Shown here: piece by piece, positions 16,806 to 28,391 of the stretch
How positions within the stretch are numbered: position 1 is the stretch's first letter
Layout: each line of letters opens with the position of its first letter
From: Microvelia longipes
Lineage: Eukaryota; Arthropoda; Insecta; Hemiptera; Veliidae
Assembly (NCBI GenBank): GCA_018340805.1
Contig: JACMZG010000008.1
Coordinates: 16,289,402-16,353,401, forward strand
DNA length: 64,000 nt
Direction: 5' to 3'
Notes under the pieces: generated by a model
What the model saw: only the letters and a program-made list of their open reading frames with translations
Told to the model about the DNA's origin: nothing
Databases searched by the model: none
Program-made: the position numbers and the translations under genes

Positions 16806-17711
16806 CTGATTAAACAAAGTAAGTGTTTAAAGAAGCAATCATTAACAATTAAGGCGTGAATTAAACGAAATGAATTCAATATTTATAATTACACCCTTAC
16901 GAAATAATTAGTTATTATAGAATATGCGTTTACAAAAACCGCAAATAAAATGTGTCTTAAGAACTCATTCGTTCACTAACGAAAATAACCACTCGTTTGC
17001 TTTAATAAAATTTAATTAACATTCTTCGTCATTCTTGTGAAATTAAAAACACAAAATAAAAAGAAATTAGCATTGAATTAACAAAATTAATACTATATAA
17101 ACATGGAACGTACCAGGGTGCATTGTTCGTTGAATTAGCAGAGATAATGCAACGCTTAGCCTTATTTTGAAAACTTAGTCTTTTATATTCAAATTGAATG
17201 TAAACACTTGGTCGCCACTTGAGAATTAGAACGGCAGTGAGATGGCTTATCTATTGCTTCAGATTTATTTCATTCAAGAAGGAAGTCGAGTGAGAGGATC
17301 TAGTCAGCTTCTTCTTCATCTTGATTCATATTGTTTTTAGTTTTAACAAACTGGTGATTACTAAAACACAGGGTTTAAGTTTGATTAATTTTAGGCGGAC
17401 TCAAACTGTGATGAAATTATTTCTTTCATTTTTTAAATGAAACTATATGATTTATAATAGAATAGATTAATAGAAGAATTAATAGATAAATAGAACATTT
17501 AATAAATGAATTAGAAACGTTTTCTTTTTCTTAGAAATCGTGTAACATGTAATAATAAGTAATATGATTAGCATAGCCAAATGCAGGGTTTATCAATTTT
17601 ACTCGGACCCTGAACTATCGTTGCCATCCACTGGTGTACTTTTCCGTTCTTTAGTGGCACTTAAAAAATCTATTTAAAATATAAACAGAAAACTGAGCAG
17701 TGGAGTAAACA
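16803..17711. other. No gene recognised
   Basis: AT-rich. A TATAAA at 17095-17100 precedes a short ATG frame, but the frame closes after a few codons and no splice donor follows. Confidence 0.45.
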
Positions 17712-17716
17712 CTGCT

Positions 17717-17822
17717 AACAAATAACAACACCAAAATCTCTCCACAACACCTAGTTTCAGTGGTAGTTCTTCTCCACCACCAGGTTATGTCGAGAGATTT
17801 TAGTGTTGTAATTGGTTAGCTA
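17717..17822. repeat. Inverted repeat, ~41-bp arms
   Basis: The left arm ACAACACCAAAATCTCTCCA and the right arm containing CGAGAGATTTTAGTGTTGT are inverted copies with a ~25-bp centre. The mismatches scattered in both arms suggest an old hairpin element. Confidence 0.75.
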
Positions 17823-17825
17823 TTT

Positions 17826-18935
17826 AAAATATTTAAGAGGCAATCTTATTGTATGAGTCGCTATTTAATAAGAACTTTAGCAGATCCTGAACAACTCAAA
17901 TACAACCTACATAGTTAATTGAGTACACCTCATTTCAATTAAAAATTCATGAGAATAAATAGTAATTCATCCTACGTCGAACGATCGAGTATGCTCGTAG
18001 GGTAAACGTACTTCAGAGCATGCAATTAAACTGAACATCAATTTTCACCATCACCTGATCACAAAGATACTCGAAATAAAACAAGTTTTTTATTCTAATA
18101 GTTTATGAAAAGAAATAACTGAATTTTATTTTTAATTTTCCAATAAGAAATAAGATAAGATTGTTAGGAAAACAATAATTCAAATTTAAATGTCTCGCAA
18201 AAATGCCGTTCATTTATCACACTGGACGCTAAACAATCTCAACAAACTAACGTTTTACGAATTTTAAAAGATATCCATGGTAAAACCAGGATAAGGAAAA
18301 TAGTGATAATCATCTAAGGGCACGGCAGTGCCCCCGCTGAGTCCAGGGGTTCCTTGCACCATCCTTTACAGGAAGCATCTCAAGGCTATTTGACCTCATC
18401 TTAGCTTTTTTTAGATTATTATAAAATCGGTTTTAGCTAAAAGATTGCGATAAGTTGACTCTTCCAGCAAAATTTCATTTCTTAACCATCCTTAGTGTAG
18501 TATATACATGAAGCCTAAAAGTTAAACGAAACTAACGAAAGTTAAACAATCACTAACTCCCTCTCTCATCATAATCCTTAGAGACTTCCAGCAATCTGAG
18601 ACATTTAAATTCAGTATGAACGTAGACTTCATTGTACAAATCCATACAAATTACAAAAACTTAACTTATGTTCAGTTATTTCCACGTAATTTGTACTATT
18701 TATGACGAAAAAAGCCAATTCAAGCATGAAAAGAATTAAGATCTTATTTTATGCTGTCTTATCATCCTCACACATTTCTTTGGCGTCATAATAAGCAAGT
18801 AAAAATATTCTTGATGATTCCACCATGTAACTTGGCCTACACGCGTCATATTGTATTGTGGACTAAAACACCGTGTTGCACTGCAACATTGCACGGTATG
18901 TGAATATTTATCAGAATAACCATAATATTATATTT
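17826..18935. other. No gene recognised
   Basis: AT-rich DNA. The only notable patch is a GC-rich hairpin GGGCACGGCAGTGCCC near 18318-18333. Confidence 0.5.
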
Positions 18936-18939
18936 TGCA

Positions 18940-19085
18940 CTTCTGCGTGCACTGCCTACTGGCAAAGTCTCAAAGTGAACAAGGCCTTTTATGTTTGCTT
19001 ATTAGAATGCCAAAGAAATGAGAGGAGCTGATAAGACTTGTTTTAAAATAAGATCTCAATTTTTTACGCTAGACTTGGCTTTTAT
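18940..19085. repeat. Dispersed repeat fragment shared with window start
   Basis: CTGGCAAAGTCTCAAAGTGA and later TTTTTACGCTAGACTTGGCT match the sequence in and after the inverted-repeat element at 189-320. This is a second, more diverged copy of that repeat. Confidence 0.6.
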
Positions 19086-19089
19086 ACAC

Positions 19090-20025
19090 TAGTGTTTTTG
19101 TGGGGATAAAATATTATTAAAATAAGAATAAAAAGAATTGTAAAAATGCAAATGATCAAACAAAACTAAGTCCAACTTAAAAGAAATACCATTAACTAAT
19201 CCGTCAAAAGATAATTTAAAAAGTACAATAAATTATATTTTAAGTACGAATATGAAATAATTTGTATTTTCAGCAAAAATATTTAATGTTATAAGGTCAG
19301 AATCATGTGACACGATCAAGTGAACCGAGTGTGTCAGGCTCTCATAATGCTTATAGGTCACCAAGTTTTCATTTTCAAATGTTTTTCTTATAAAATCAGT
19401 GTTGCCCTTATTGTTTTATTGACTTTAAGTAATTGGTCATGGAAGATCAATTATTATATTTTTAAGAAGGTTATTTTACTATGAAGCTAATCGGTAAATT
19501 GAGTCAAACATATTTTTTATTGTGTTAATAGACAGGATATTTGTGTAAAATAGGCGGATAAAATTAATAATAAATTTTATTACTATTTTAATTTGCATTA
19601 TATTTACATAAATTTTATCTGTAATTAAACCCTTTTATAAAAGTAAGTAATGTATAACTTAGTAAATGTATTACTTTTATAATGAAAGTAATCCTCCTAT
19701 TATATTTTCTATCTTAGCATATTTACACAATTTCGAACTATTTCTAACTACTTACTGAACTTCTGTCATACATAGGACAGAATTTTTCTATTATAAATTT
19801 TTCTACTATGAGGTCATAGGAAAAAATGGCCCAGTATTCGACCTCAAAAATGAATAATATGGCTTTAAGGAAGACACGTAATTTGGCTTCCAGAAATAAA
19901 GAAAATTCAATGAAAAGTCAACCTAAAGAAATTAAGGCTGAAGGAGCATTCCCACTGTAGACAACGTCTACGAAGTCCAGGGCTTAAGCAGCATGTCCAG
20001 TCCAGGCTGCTTTACTTCTATGATG
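19090..20025. other. No feature recognised
   Basis: Very AT-rich up to ~19900, then a GC-richer patch (19930-20010) with no identified motif. Confidence 0.5.
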
Positions 20026-20290
20026 TAATACAATCCGTAGATATACTTGCCTGTATTGAAACGAAACTTACTTATTTATACTTATAAACTACTTTATTTA
20101 ACACAAATATTCCGCATGTCAGGCGAATTTCCTTTGACATGCGTGCTTCCGTACTTAACAATCCATTTCTTGCTCAAGTTTTCAGTTTATGCTTTATAAC
20201 TTAAGCAGCAACATTAGTACTTGTTACTTAATTTTTTGACTTTTCCAAAGGAAATGCGCTTATTTATCCCATTAGTTATACCACAACATG
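20026..20290. repeat. Family A fragment joined to family C fragment
   Basis: 20030-20075 carries the family A block GATATACTTGCCTGTATTGA..AAACGAAACTTA. At ~20112 it gives way to the family C end CGCATGTCAGGCGAATTTCC, as seen at 28.4 kb. Opposite-orientation CCAAAGGAAATGCGC at ~20247 suggests the other end of a short family C foldback. Confidence 0.6.
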
Positions 20291-20422
20291 CTCACGCTTC
20301 CAAAGTTGCCGTTGCACATTTTAACATGCACAAATTTAAAGCTGAGTTAGCATCTTTAACAGGTTTAAGCACATTTCTTTTGAAAAATTAAAAATGAATA
20401 ACTTGTAACTAATAGTACCGTT

Positions 20423-20423
<1 letters not shown>

Positions 20424-20495
<72 letters not shown>

Positions 20496-20496
20496 C
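20424..20496. repeat. (AT)n microsatellite
   Basis: AT dinucleotide tract ending in CTGTGTGTGTTT. Confidence 0.94.
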
Positions 20497-20499
20497 TGT

Positions 20500-22645
20500 G
20501 TGTGTTTAAAAACTAAGGGTTTATAACCTTTTATGACTGTTCTAAGAAAAATAAGATTATGCGTTTAAATAAGAGACCACTTATATATATTAGTATTTTT
20601 AGGATTATATAGTACAAGGTATTGTACAAAATACCATTTACAACATTGGTCTGATCTGTTATTGAGAAAATATATCATATCAACCATTATACTAACTACA
20701 TACATATGTTAGTTAGATAAGGAATCCCTCATATACTCATCATCAAACTCACGATCTATCATAACAATTAAGCGTGAGTTTAGTATTCTTAACAAATTGA
20801 GAGCATAACATGCCATTCACTGAATAACCAAATTAAGAATCTCCTTTACCACTACACTTTTTTTCCATTTAAATTACTTAAAAATGTTTACAAAAGCACG
20901 AACTTAACTTCTTAAAAATAACTAGGAAATGAAGTTTTATTCACCCAGTACAATTCATTGCTTAAATAAATATTCCTTTAAAATTAGGTTGTAGATCTAG
21001 TCACGAGCTTTCTTGGCTTGATTTATTTAATTGAAAATAGACTATTAAAGCAGCTTTACAATAGTGTTCTCTCTCATAAAAAAATTCTATAAACCAATTA
21101 AGTGTAATGGTGCTTAATTTTGCTGAATCTGGCATCACACGTGAGCAATTATCTGAAATATATCTTTTCAAAGAGACTAACTTGTTTTTTTCTGATGTAT
21201 GCCTCAGGTATATTGATAGAAATTAAGAAAAAGATAGGTCAGTATTAAGGTCCAAGCCACGTCCTTATGATCTTCTTTGATGTCTCTTTAAAATAGATAA
21301 GCCTATAAATTTAGTTATTATTCTACCTTATCTTCAGGAGTACCATGAAATCATATTCACTTATTATTTTACAAATGTTTTCTTCATTTTTTATTTATTT
21401 CCTTAGCCCACTTTTTTCTAACAATAACTTCATATTTACATCTTTATTTTAAATTGTATGGAAGAATCAAGAATTTAATCAGTACTGAAGATTTAATAAG
21501 AAATCATAACGACATTATATACGTCGTCCTTTTTTTGAACACAAATTTCAGCCAAAACCTTACCTTAGGTCCTTTTCCTTTAACATTAATTTGCTGTCGT
21601 TAGCTATTGTTAATCCACAGTTCTTAAAGTGTTAACAATAATTTGCGTGACGTGATTTTAATAAGTCAATCGTGACGCATAACGAGGCAAATCTATTTAT
21701 TTCCTCTTCTCCGTGACGCATTATGAGATCTTCATATCACTTAGAGAGTCCGAAATTATCGCTAGTTCTCTATATCACAGGCGAAGAAAATCATTCGAAA
21801 ATAAAGCAGGCGGGACCTTAAACTTTTGCCCCAGGGCTGCGAACCCAGCCTCTGCTGTCAACTGAAGGTGGACAAGTTAAAAGTTTTAGTGCCCGCATAC
21901 CACTGGTGCAAGGCTAGCAGTTAATGCCGAACACGCTAAATTACTAAGTAGATAATTCTTTCCCCTTTATAGTTCAACCGCGCTGAAGCAAATCAAAAGA
22001 GAACGGGACTACATTAGGATAGATTTGGATATCAAAGTACACCGATCTGGGTCAAAACAAGAGCAACAGATCGTTGCCACTACATTACTAAATAGTTTTG
22101 TTTCTACAAGTCTTCTTGCCCTATAGGCTTCTAGACAAGCGTTAGATTATAGACAGCTGATAACACATAGAAGCCAATCTTTGCATATTTTTTGAATGAT
22201 CTAATGTTTATATTTTAGGCAAACAAATAAATCTTGGTTATTTAAAATTCTTACTAAATTCAAAAAGCGTGGGCGGATAATAAGTCAATAAGGTATAAAT
22301 TTAACAAAAATGTTTAAATGATCGATTTCTTAAAAAATTGATTATTGTTTAGTTGAGTGAAAGGGGTTTGAGTTAAAAAAAAAAATAAACAGTCAAGTTT
22401 CACGATAAAAAATAGATCGGTTTACTATTCCATTTTTTAAGTAGAGCATATAATAAATTTCAAATTTTATTTGTTACAAGAGGTGTGAAATATTAGTAAT
22501 ATTGTTGCAGAAACCCTATATGATCTTTTGTTAAAATCTTAACAAACTATTTTAGTTAAAATTGCGTAATTTTATTTTGTTAGTGAGTCAAATTAAAAAT
22601 ATCACATGTTTTAAGGCAATTTTAAAAACTTTTTTTAATTTTTCA
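20500..22645. other. No gene recognised
   Basis: Mostly AT-rich. 21330-21480 is near-duplicated at 23300-23440 (shared TTTTCTTCATTTTTTATTTA, CCCACTTTTTTCTAACAAT and TTGTATGGAAGAATCAAGAA), an old ~150-bp duplication. A GC-richer patch at 21800-21920 contains a B-box-like GGGTTCGCAGCCC on the minus strand but no clear A box. Confidence 0.5.
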
Positions 22646-22649
22646 AGCA

Positions 22650-22830
22650 CTACTATGATAACACACACACACACATTTAGACAGAAAACTTAGCAAAAAC
22701 CACTCAGGAGGCCTTAACACACCTGAAACAGATAATTCCGATGCCATCCTCGATTCGGGATTTTTTTGCAAACACACTACTTTTCCTATATACCTACGGT
22801 ATAAATGTGAAAAAATAACAATTTCAAGAA
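22650..22830 (+). repeat. Family A 3' fragment
   Basis: Starts in the CTATGATAACACACACACAC block and runs through AAAACCACTCAGGAGGCCTT to TATACCTACGGTATAAATGT. The right arm of the terminal hairpin is mutated. Confidence 0.8.
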
Positions 22831-23930
22831 ATCATAGATACTTTACGAGGAACCTGCATTTACAGCCGGCTGCACCAAAACTTATGTAAAACTGCGTCAT
22901 ATTATGTAAAAAATTACCAAATGAGTCAAGCTTGTTCATCTAGTTGCATTTTACATGGCTAATAAGATCATTAAAATATTATCTCCCGAAAGTAGTCAGG
23001 TAGTACGTGACAGAATTTCTACAGATGCTCTTTTGTATGACAAATATGCAGCGTTTCATAATAATTATCCATTGTTAATACGTTTCGTCTGGACATAGTC
23101 TGTATCAACCATATTTTAACTTCTTTTAAAAAAAGATACACTTGTTTCTGTGTTTGTTGACTTTTGGGTTCTTCTATTGCTTATTCTTTTTCAGGAGTCT
23201 TAAAAAAGAAGTCAACAAAAGATGATCCAATTAGACAAAGAGTGAACACTCGAAGGACCCGATGTCACAATGGACCAAACATACGAATGTCTTATTAATC
23301 CTATTATTCTACACATGTTTTCTTCATTTTTTATTTTTATTTATTTTCATAGCCCACTTTTTTCTAACAATCAATTCAGATCTCTTCATCTTTATATCTT
23401 TATTTTAAATTGTATGGAAGAATCAAGAATTTTATCCAGTACTGAGGGTTTACAAATACTCAAAGAAAGTCATTATTGATGAAAATGCCGAGAGTGTCAC
23501 TTCAATTACTTAATCATAAAGAATCACATGTTTTTTTTATTGTAGAAGTAAACATAATTGTATTATGACTTTACCTAAATTCATTTGTTGTAGAAAAAAA
23601 GAGAAGTAACTTAAATTTATGTCATCAGCGGAGATAAGAGTAAAAGATAAAGCAAGACCATCTCCACCCATGATAAATTCACCTAACTTTGTATAAGATT
23701 TAAATATTAAAGACCATGGCGGTCCAGCTTCAACGATTTATTTTCTTGTTTCGTAGCAGCGCCGGTCCCCCCAAGGTAGCGGAGAAATAGTAAGGTTGTC
23801 GGTTAAATCTGTTAGACTTGTGTATTTCCGGGGTGACAGAAAACTCAAGTACACAATGTTTGCTTGATTATTAAATATTTTTATGACAATTTGTATACTT
23901 TTAACCTTACCTGTACGTTCAATCGATAAA
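22831..23930. other. No gene recognised
   Basis: Includes the 23300-23440 partner of the duplication at 21.4 kb. A 69-codon frame at 23270-23479 falls inside that duplicated DNA and has no motif. A GC-rich patch near 23750 (GCGCCGGTCCCCCCAAGGTA) is unexplained. Confidence 0.45.
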
Positions 23931-23934
23931 GTTT

Positions 23935-24490
23935 ATTTATTTATTTTTTTTGGAACGAGGGACTCAATGATCAAGAATATATTATATCTATATTATATAT
24001 ATATATATATTATTTATATATATATATATTTGTGTGTGTGTGTGTGTCGTTTCATGTACGACTTTTTTATCCAATACGTTTCAATGGGACACGATAACTT
24101 TCGAACGCTTTCTTGGATCGAAATAAAGCTTGGTACAAAAATCAAGCCTGTTAATGTCCCGAGCCCTATTGATTATGAAATATGTGTGACGTCAATAACC
24201 CACAATAATGACTCAGCGGAGTTTAGATTAGGCTGGAATTTTATAAACATGTTTCTCTATAAACGGTTAACAAATATACGAAATTAATTTTTATTATTAG
24301 CATTAGTTCAAGTATTATCGAATGACATATAAAACATAATGTAAACAAATCACATTTTTTTTTATTAATACATTTGAAAATTCGCTCAAATCGTGGCAAT
24401 ATTTTACTAGAATAAACTAGTAATAAGACAAACTGATATAAGAAAACAACCATGTGGCCGCAAAGAGCACGGGGCCCACCCTCAGCGCCT
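23935..24490 (+). repeat. Family B dispersed repeat with internal AT/TG tract
   Basis: Opens with GGAACGAGGGACTCAATGAT, then an AT tract with TGTGTG tail. Next come TCTTGGATCGAAATAAAGCT, GATTATGAAATATGTGTGAC and TAACCCACAATAATGACTCA. It closes with TACATTTGAAAATTCGCTCA and CAACCATGTGGCCGCAAAGA. The same order of blocks, including the AT tract, occurs at 33585-34130. Short frames on both strands have no motif. Confidence 0.75.
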
Positions 24491-24494
24491 TCGC

Positions 24495-25940
24495 TGCGTA
24501 TGAACTAAACATGAACTAAACTAATGAACTAGACTAAATATTATTGATGTTCATATCCATGCACATCTAAAACATTTATATGGAATGTAACAAAAAGTTT
24601 AAGACAGGATAATAACAACAAATACAAGACAACAAAATATTAAGGTAGTCATAATTATTTTTCTTTAACTCCACACCACATACTATAAACAATAAGTGAT
24701 AGTTTAAGGAAAGGGTTTGTTTCAAGGGTATTATCATACTAATGTAATTAAAATTAAATTAAAAATAAAACCACCCAGCATTAGAAGCAATAATAGACAC
24801 TTCATTGAAATTAACAAAGAGTCAACTAATCGAAACACCTTCAATCCAATAAGAAGTTCATTCATAAATTCTTTTCTTAACTACATTGACCTTTACACTA
24901 TAAACGTTCATTTCAAGTCGTACTTAAACAATAAACACAAGTGGGAGTCAGTATTGTTATTGTTTATTATATGGACTGAGTGTGAAAGGGATAGTAAAAC
25001 ATTTCGGTATAGGAGTAGTTAGCGGTTGTGAGGTCGCTAGGTTACAAGGTCACGACGCCGAGCTACTCTGTGAATTACCTAATAGTTTGTTTTCCTTTCC
25101 CTCTCGTTCACAGCGCTAGTAGTCAAGTACCGTTTTTAATATTATTTCTTTAGTTCAAACTCTTTTTTTACAATCCGACCTTGTGTCTTTCTCTGGATCA
25201 TAAATAAATCATTATCTCAATTTTTTAGAGTATAATAAAAAATTAAAGCAAGAAAATGTTTGGTTATTTCACGACCTGCCGCGGCTAGAACATTTTCTAC
25301 AAACTGTTAACAGCATTATAAGGATAATAATGGCATTTTAGCGCGTTTTAATTTTGGAGGAAAAATTGTAATAAAAATAACGCTTAATAGAATTTGCTAG
25401 GTTTCAACTTTAACTTAATAAAAGTTATATAGTTTTCATTTAAAATATAAAAGAGATAACTCATTAGCGATACTTTGTTTTTAGCGAATAATAAAGGAAA
25501 AATGATCTTATTTATTTATTTATTGTGGAGCTTAATTAGATATTATTAGCTCCACGCAACAACTATAATTAACATTGGTAAGACAAGAAAAACATGGGCA
25601 AATGAAGGCAGAAGAAAAAAAATATAAATTCAGAAAGGATAAGAAGGTAGGTTGGTAATCATAATTGATGACGTTTTAAATTTCAGCCAATGAAATGATC
25701 TTGAATTTGAATTGCGTCAAAAGCCCCTCTTTTCTCGACAGAACGACGGAATTTCCCTGTCTTCGCGGTTTATGTTTATTAACATTTAAGTTCATTTTGT
25801 TTCCTACTAAAGTTTATACTTTATAGATAGCAATGGACGTCCATGAGAATCGACACAATATATCCAATCCCTGGCATTCTATTCCCTGGACTTGATACAA
25901 GGAATTTAAGGCAATTGGAAATGGAATTTTACTGACTAGA
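24495..25940. other. No gene recognised
   Basis: AT-rich DNA. A 101-codon frame at 24717-25022 is Asn/Lys/Ile-rich without a motif and starts on a non-ATG codon. A GC-richer patch at 25020-25075 was checked for a tRNA fold and lacks a B box. Confidence 0.45.
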
Positions 25941-25942
25941 TA

Positions 25943-25978
25943 TTTATATATATATATATATTATATATATATATATAT

Positions 25979-26008
<30 letters not shown>
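25943..26008. repeat. (AT)n microsatellite
   Basis: AT tract followed by ATACATGCATGCATGG. Confidence 0.93.
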
Positions 26009-26009
<1 letters not shown>

Positions 26010-26769
26010 CATGCATGCATGGTTGCTTATAAACGAAGTTTAAATGCATCTTTGATGAAGACTGTATAGCCGAAACCGGTCAGTTCATTAATTGTTTACC
26101 TGCTAACAATTTTGCAGTGGTTCGACAAAATAATATTTTGTTTAAAACCTCAAATGTTTTCATTATTTTATTTCATTTAATCTTAAATATACTACAAAAT
26201 CAGCGTCAGAACTGCTAATGATGCAATACAACTATGAGCCACTGGTGTCTTTAATGATCTTCAGTTCTCCTTTTCTCTCATCAATAAAATAAAGTATATG
26301 CTCCGTTATATTAGTATAACATAATTCAAAGGTTCAACGCAATTTCGTTTATTAGCGAATTTTCAAAGTAAAAATTAAGCTTATTAGTATATTACAAGTT
26401 CTTTATACATAATTTTCAAAAAAATCATAAATCATTACAAATGACACTTGTGTAACAGAGAAATAATTTTGTAAGAAAAATGTCGGGAAGTATGTAAATG
26501 TGTCATATTATTACGATGAGGTTGTACTTTGCAAGTTATACCTAGACACAGATGTCCATTGCCAGCCTCTGTGAGGTCGTGTTATCCTCAGTCAGGACTA
26601 TGACCGCTTATTTTCTTACATCATTTGTTCTAACCTCCTATCTATTGTTAATTTAGTCTTATTTTACTCGTAAACATTTTAGGACCAATGAAATAAACAA
26701 TTTTAAGATCAATTATTTTATGAAGCAGCTTTTCTAATATACCAACACACACAAATATAAATAAATAAA
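26010..26769. other. No gene recognised
   Basis: Contains GATGAAGACTGTATAGCCGAAACCGGTC-like sequence near 26053-26080, a motif type often seen in invertebrate repeats. It was considered as a ribozyme core and rejected. Otherwise unremarkable. Confidence 0.45.
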
Positions 26770-26799
26770 TAATATAATATATATATATATATTATATAT

Positions 26800-26840
<41 letters not shown>
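26770..26840. repeat. (AT)n microsatellite
   Basis: AT dinucleotide tract with several TTA interruptions. Confidence 0.93.
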
Positions 26841-26844
<4 letters not shown>

Positions 26845-26884
26845 AGCGTCTAATTTTTTATCATCCATTTCCAGAATATACAAA

Positions 26885-27275
26885 TTGCCAAATATATATT
26901 GCAACACGTCTTCGGACTCGCATTGCTCGTCCTCAGGTAGTAAATACAATATTTTTGTCCAGCAAGGCCGCCTCCGTGGCCGAGGTCGTTAGAGCGTTTA
27001 GTCTTAACACTGACCTTTGACACCCACGGAGGTCTGGGGTTCGCATCCCAGGTTATGATCTCAGTTTATAGAAGATTATTGTTTAGACAAATTATCGCAA
27101 CTTTAGAATACACTTTGAGCGTAACGTTGCTACTACCACCGAGGTTGTTCTCGCAGAGTAATCCCTGATGAGCCGCAAGGCTCTAAACGGGCATTATTAT
27201 TATTATATTGTCCCAGCAGTCACCTATTCAGACACAAACCTCGCTCGATGCTGCGATCTTAACAATAAGGTACTA
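26885..27275 (+). repeat. Family A fragment interrupted by a SINE
   Basis: The left piece (26885-26964) reads GCAACACGTCTTCGGACTCG..CTCGTCCTCAGGTAGTAAAT. The right piece (27208-27275) continues the family A order with CAGTCACCTATTCAGACACA and CTCGATGCTGC. The two halves join cleanly when the SINE and one target duplication are removed. Confidence 0.8.
26965..27207 (+). mobile_element. tRNA-derived SINE with target duplication
   Basis: The head is tRNA-like, with an A-box region TGGCCGAGGTCGTTAGAG at ~26977 and a B box GGTTCGCATCC at 27038-27048, 50-odd bases apart as in a Leu/Ser-type tRNA with a long variable arm. The body ends in CCCTGATGAGCCGCAAGGCT, then GGGC(ATT)n. The flanks TTGTCCAGCA (26955-26964) and TTGTCCCAGCA (27208-27218) are a target duplication with one indel. 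The 3' third matches the SINE at 49.8 kb. It does not encode protein and depends on a LINE for movement. Confidence 0.85.
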
Positions 27276-27279
27276 CAGT

Positions 27280-27657
27280 CTTTACTATTCTTGACCCTAT
27301 CTTAATTAGTCCAAGAAATTAACTTTTTTATGATAACAAACATACGTATATTTCATATATTTAAATTGCTGATGACTTAGCAAAATTATTGATAATTCAA
27401 CTTAATATAACATCAGCGAGAGTTATAGGTGACACGAATAAATGATAATAATTACTCAGAATGCCATAAAAGTACCTTATTATGTTATGATAATAGTAAA
27501 ATCTCGTTGTCAAATTTTTAAGGGTTACTGTACTACTTTTTAGCGAATTACCTTTGGAAATTCGCCTAATGGATAGGCGTCATGGCGGAATTCAAACCTC
27601 GGACACGACACAAATCCGTTTCAGAGTCCTAATGACGAAAAAATACGTTTTGCGTTT

Positions 27658-27660
<3 letters not shown>
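27280..27660. other. No gene recognised
   Basis: AT-rich. The patch at 27541-27610 (AGCGAATTACCTTTGGAAAT followed by GGCGTCATGGCGG) resembles a family C end. Confidence 0.45.
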
Positions 27661-27661
<1 letters not shown>

Positions 27662-27733
<72 letters not shown>

Positions 27734-27755
27734 TATTATGTATGTATGTATTTCT
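27662..27755. repeat. (AT)n plus (TATG)n microsatellite
   Basis: AT tract ending in TATTATTATGTATGTATGTA. The following sequence (TTCGAACGAATTATA..CTTGGTACAAAATCAACC) is the family B block that also follows the AT tracts at 24.0 and 33.7 kb. Confidence 0.93.
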
Positions 27756-27764
27756 AGACACTTT

Positions 27765-28345
27765 TTGTAAAACTCTATCTTTCGAACGAATTATATTTTT
27801 TTAACCAAACTTGGTACAAAATCAACCTTCGGGAGGACACGAACCTATTGAAAACCAAATTTTTGTGACGTCATTAACCCGGTTTGCTACTTCAGCAAAA
27901 TTTTGAAAAAATCGGCAAAATTAAGAGTTTATTTGCCGCGAAAAAGTCAATATTTATGTTTTTTGAGACGCTGAATCAAATGAAACCAGTCCGAAGTCGA
28001 TACAACCACTTTAAGTGACCAAAAAGTCGAAAAAACCATTGTAAATTACAGAACCAAGATTTAGGTCGATAAAAAAATTTCGAGTAGGGTGTCGTTTTCT
28101 ATGTATTTTTGGGCGCTGAATCGAATGAAACCGGTCCGAAGTCAATAAGACCAGTCTAAGTCACCAAAAAGTCGAAAAAACAACAAAAAATGATCGAAAA
28201 CCAAAATTACGGTCTTTGAAAATTAAATTTCGAGTAGGGTGTCGTTTTCTATGTTTTTGGGCCTCTGAGTTGAATGGCAGAGGTCCGGAATCAATACGAG
28301 TACTCAAACTCAGGGAACCTGGGTTCAAATACTGGTAGGGACGAT
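27765..28345 (+). repeat. Family B block followed by a ~130-bp tandem repeat (family D)
   Basis: 27780-27900 carries the family B order (TTCGAACGAA, TTGGTACAAAATCAACC, GTGACGTCATTAACCC). From ~27945 a unit of about 130 bp is repeated three times, each with GAGTAGGGTGTCGTTTTCTA or a variant, then TGGGCGCTGAATCGAATGAA and GGTCCGAAGTCAATA. The last unit ends CTGGGTTCAAATACTGGTAG. A single unit recurs at 37430-37560, and a trace at 52555-52615. Confidence 0.75.
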
Positions 28346-28391
28346 AAATTGTTATCGTTTTTTTACTTAATTAAAGTTTACAAGTACAAAA

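Noticed and set aside
21810..21890. Minus-strand GGGTTCGCAGCCC resembling a SINE B box
   Set aside because: No convincing A box at the right distance, no tail and no target duplication.
26053..26080. GATGAAGACTGTATAGCCGAAACCGGTC-type sequence, and similar CTGAAGATGCC..GGCGAAA motifs at ~28985 and ~29095, considered as hammerhead ribozyme cores
   Set aside because: The invariant CTGATGA core is not intact, stem II pairs poorly and no cleavage-site strand could be placed.
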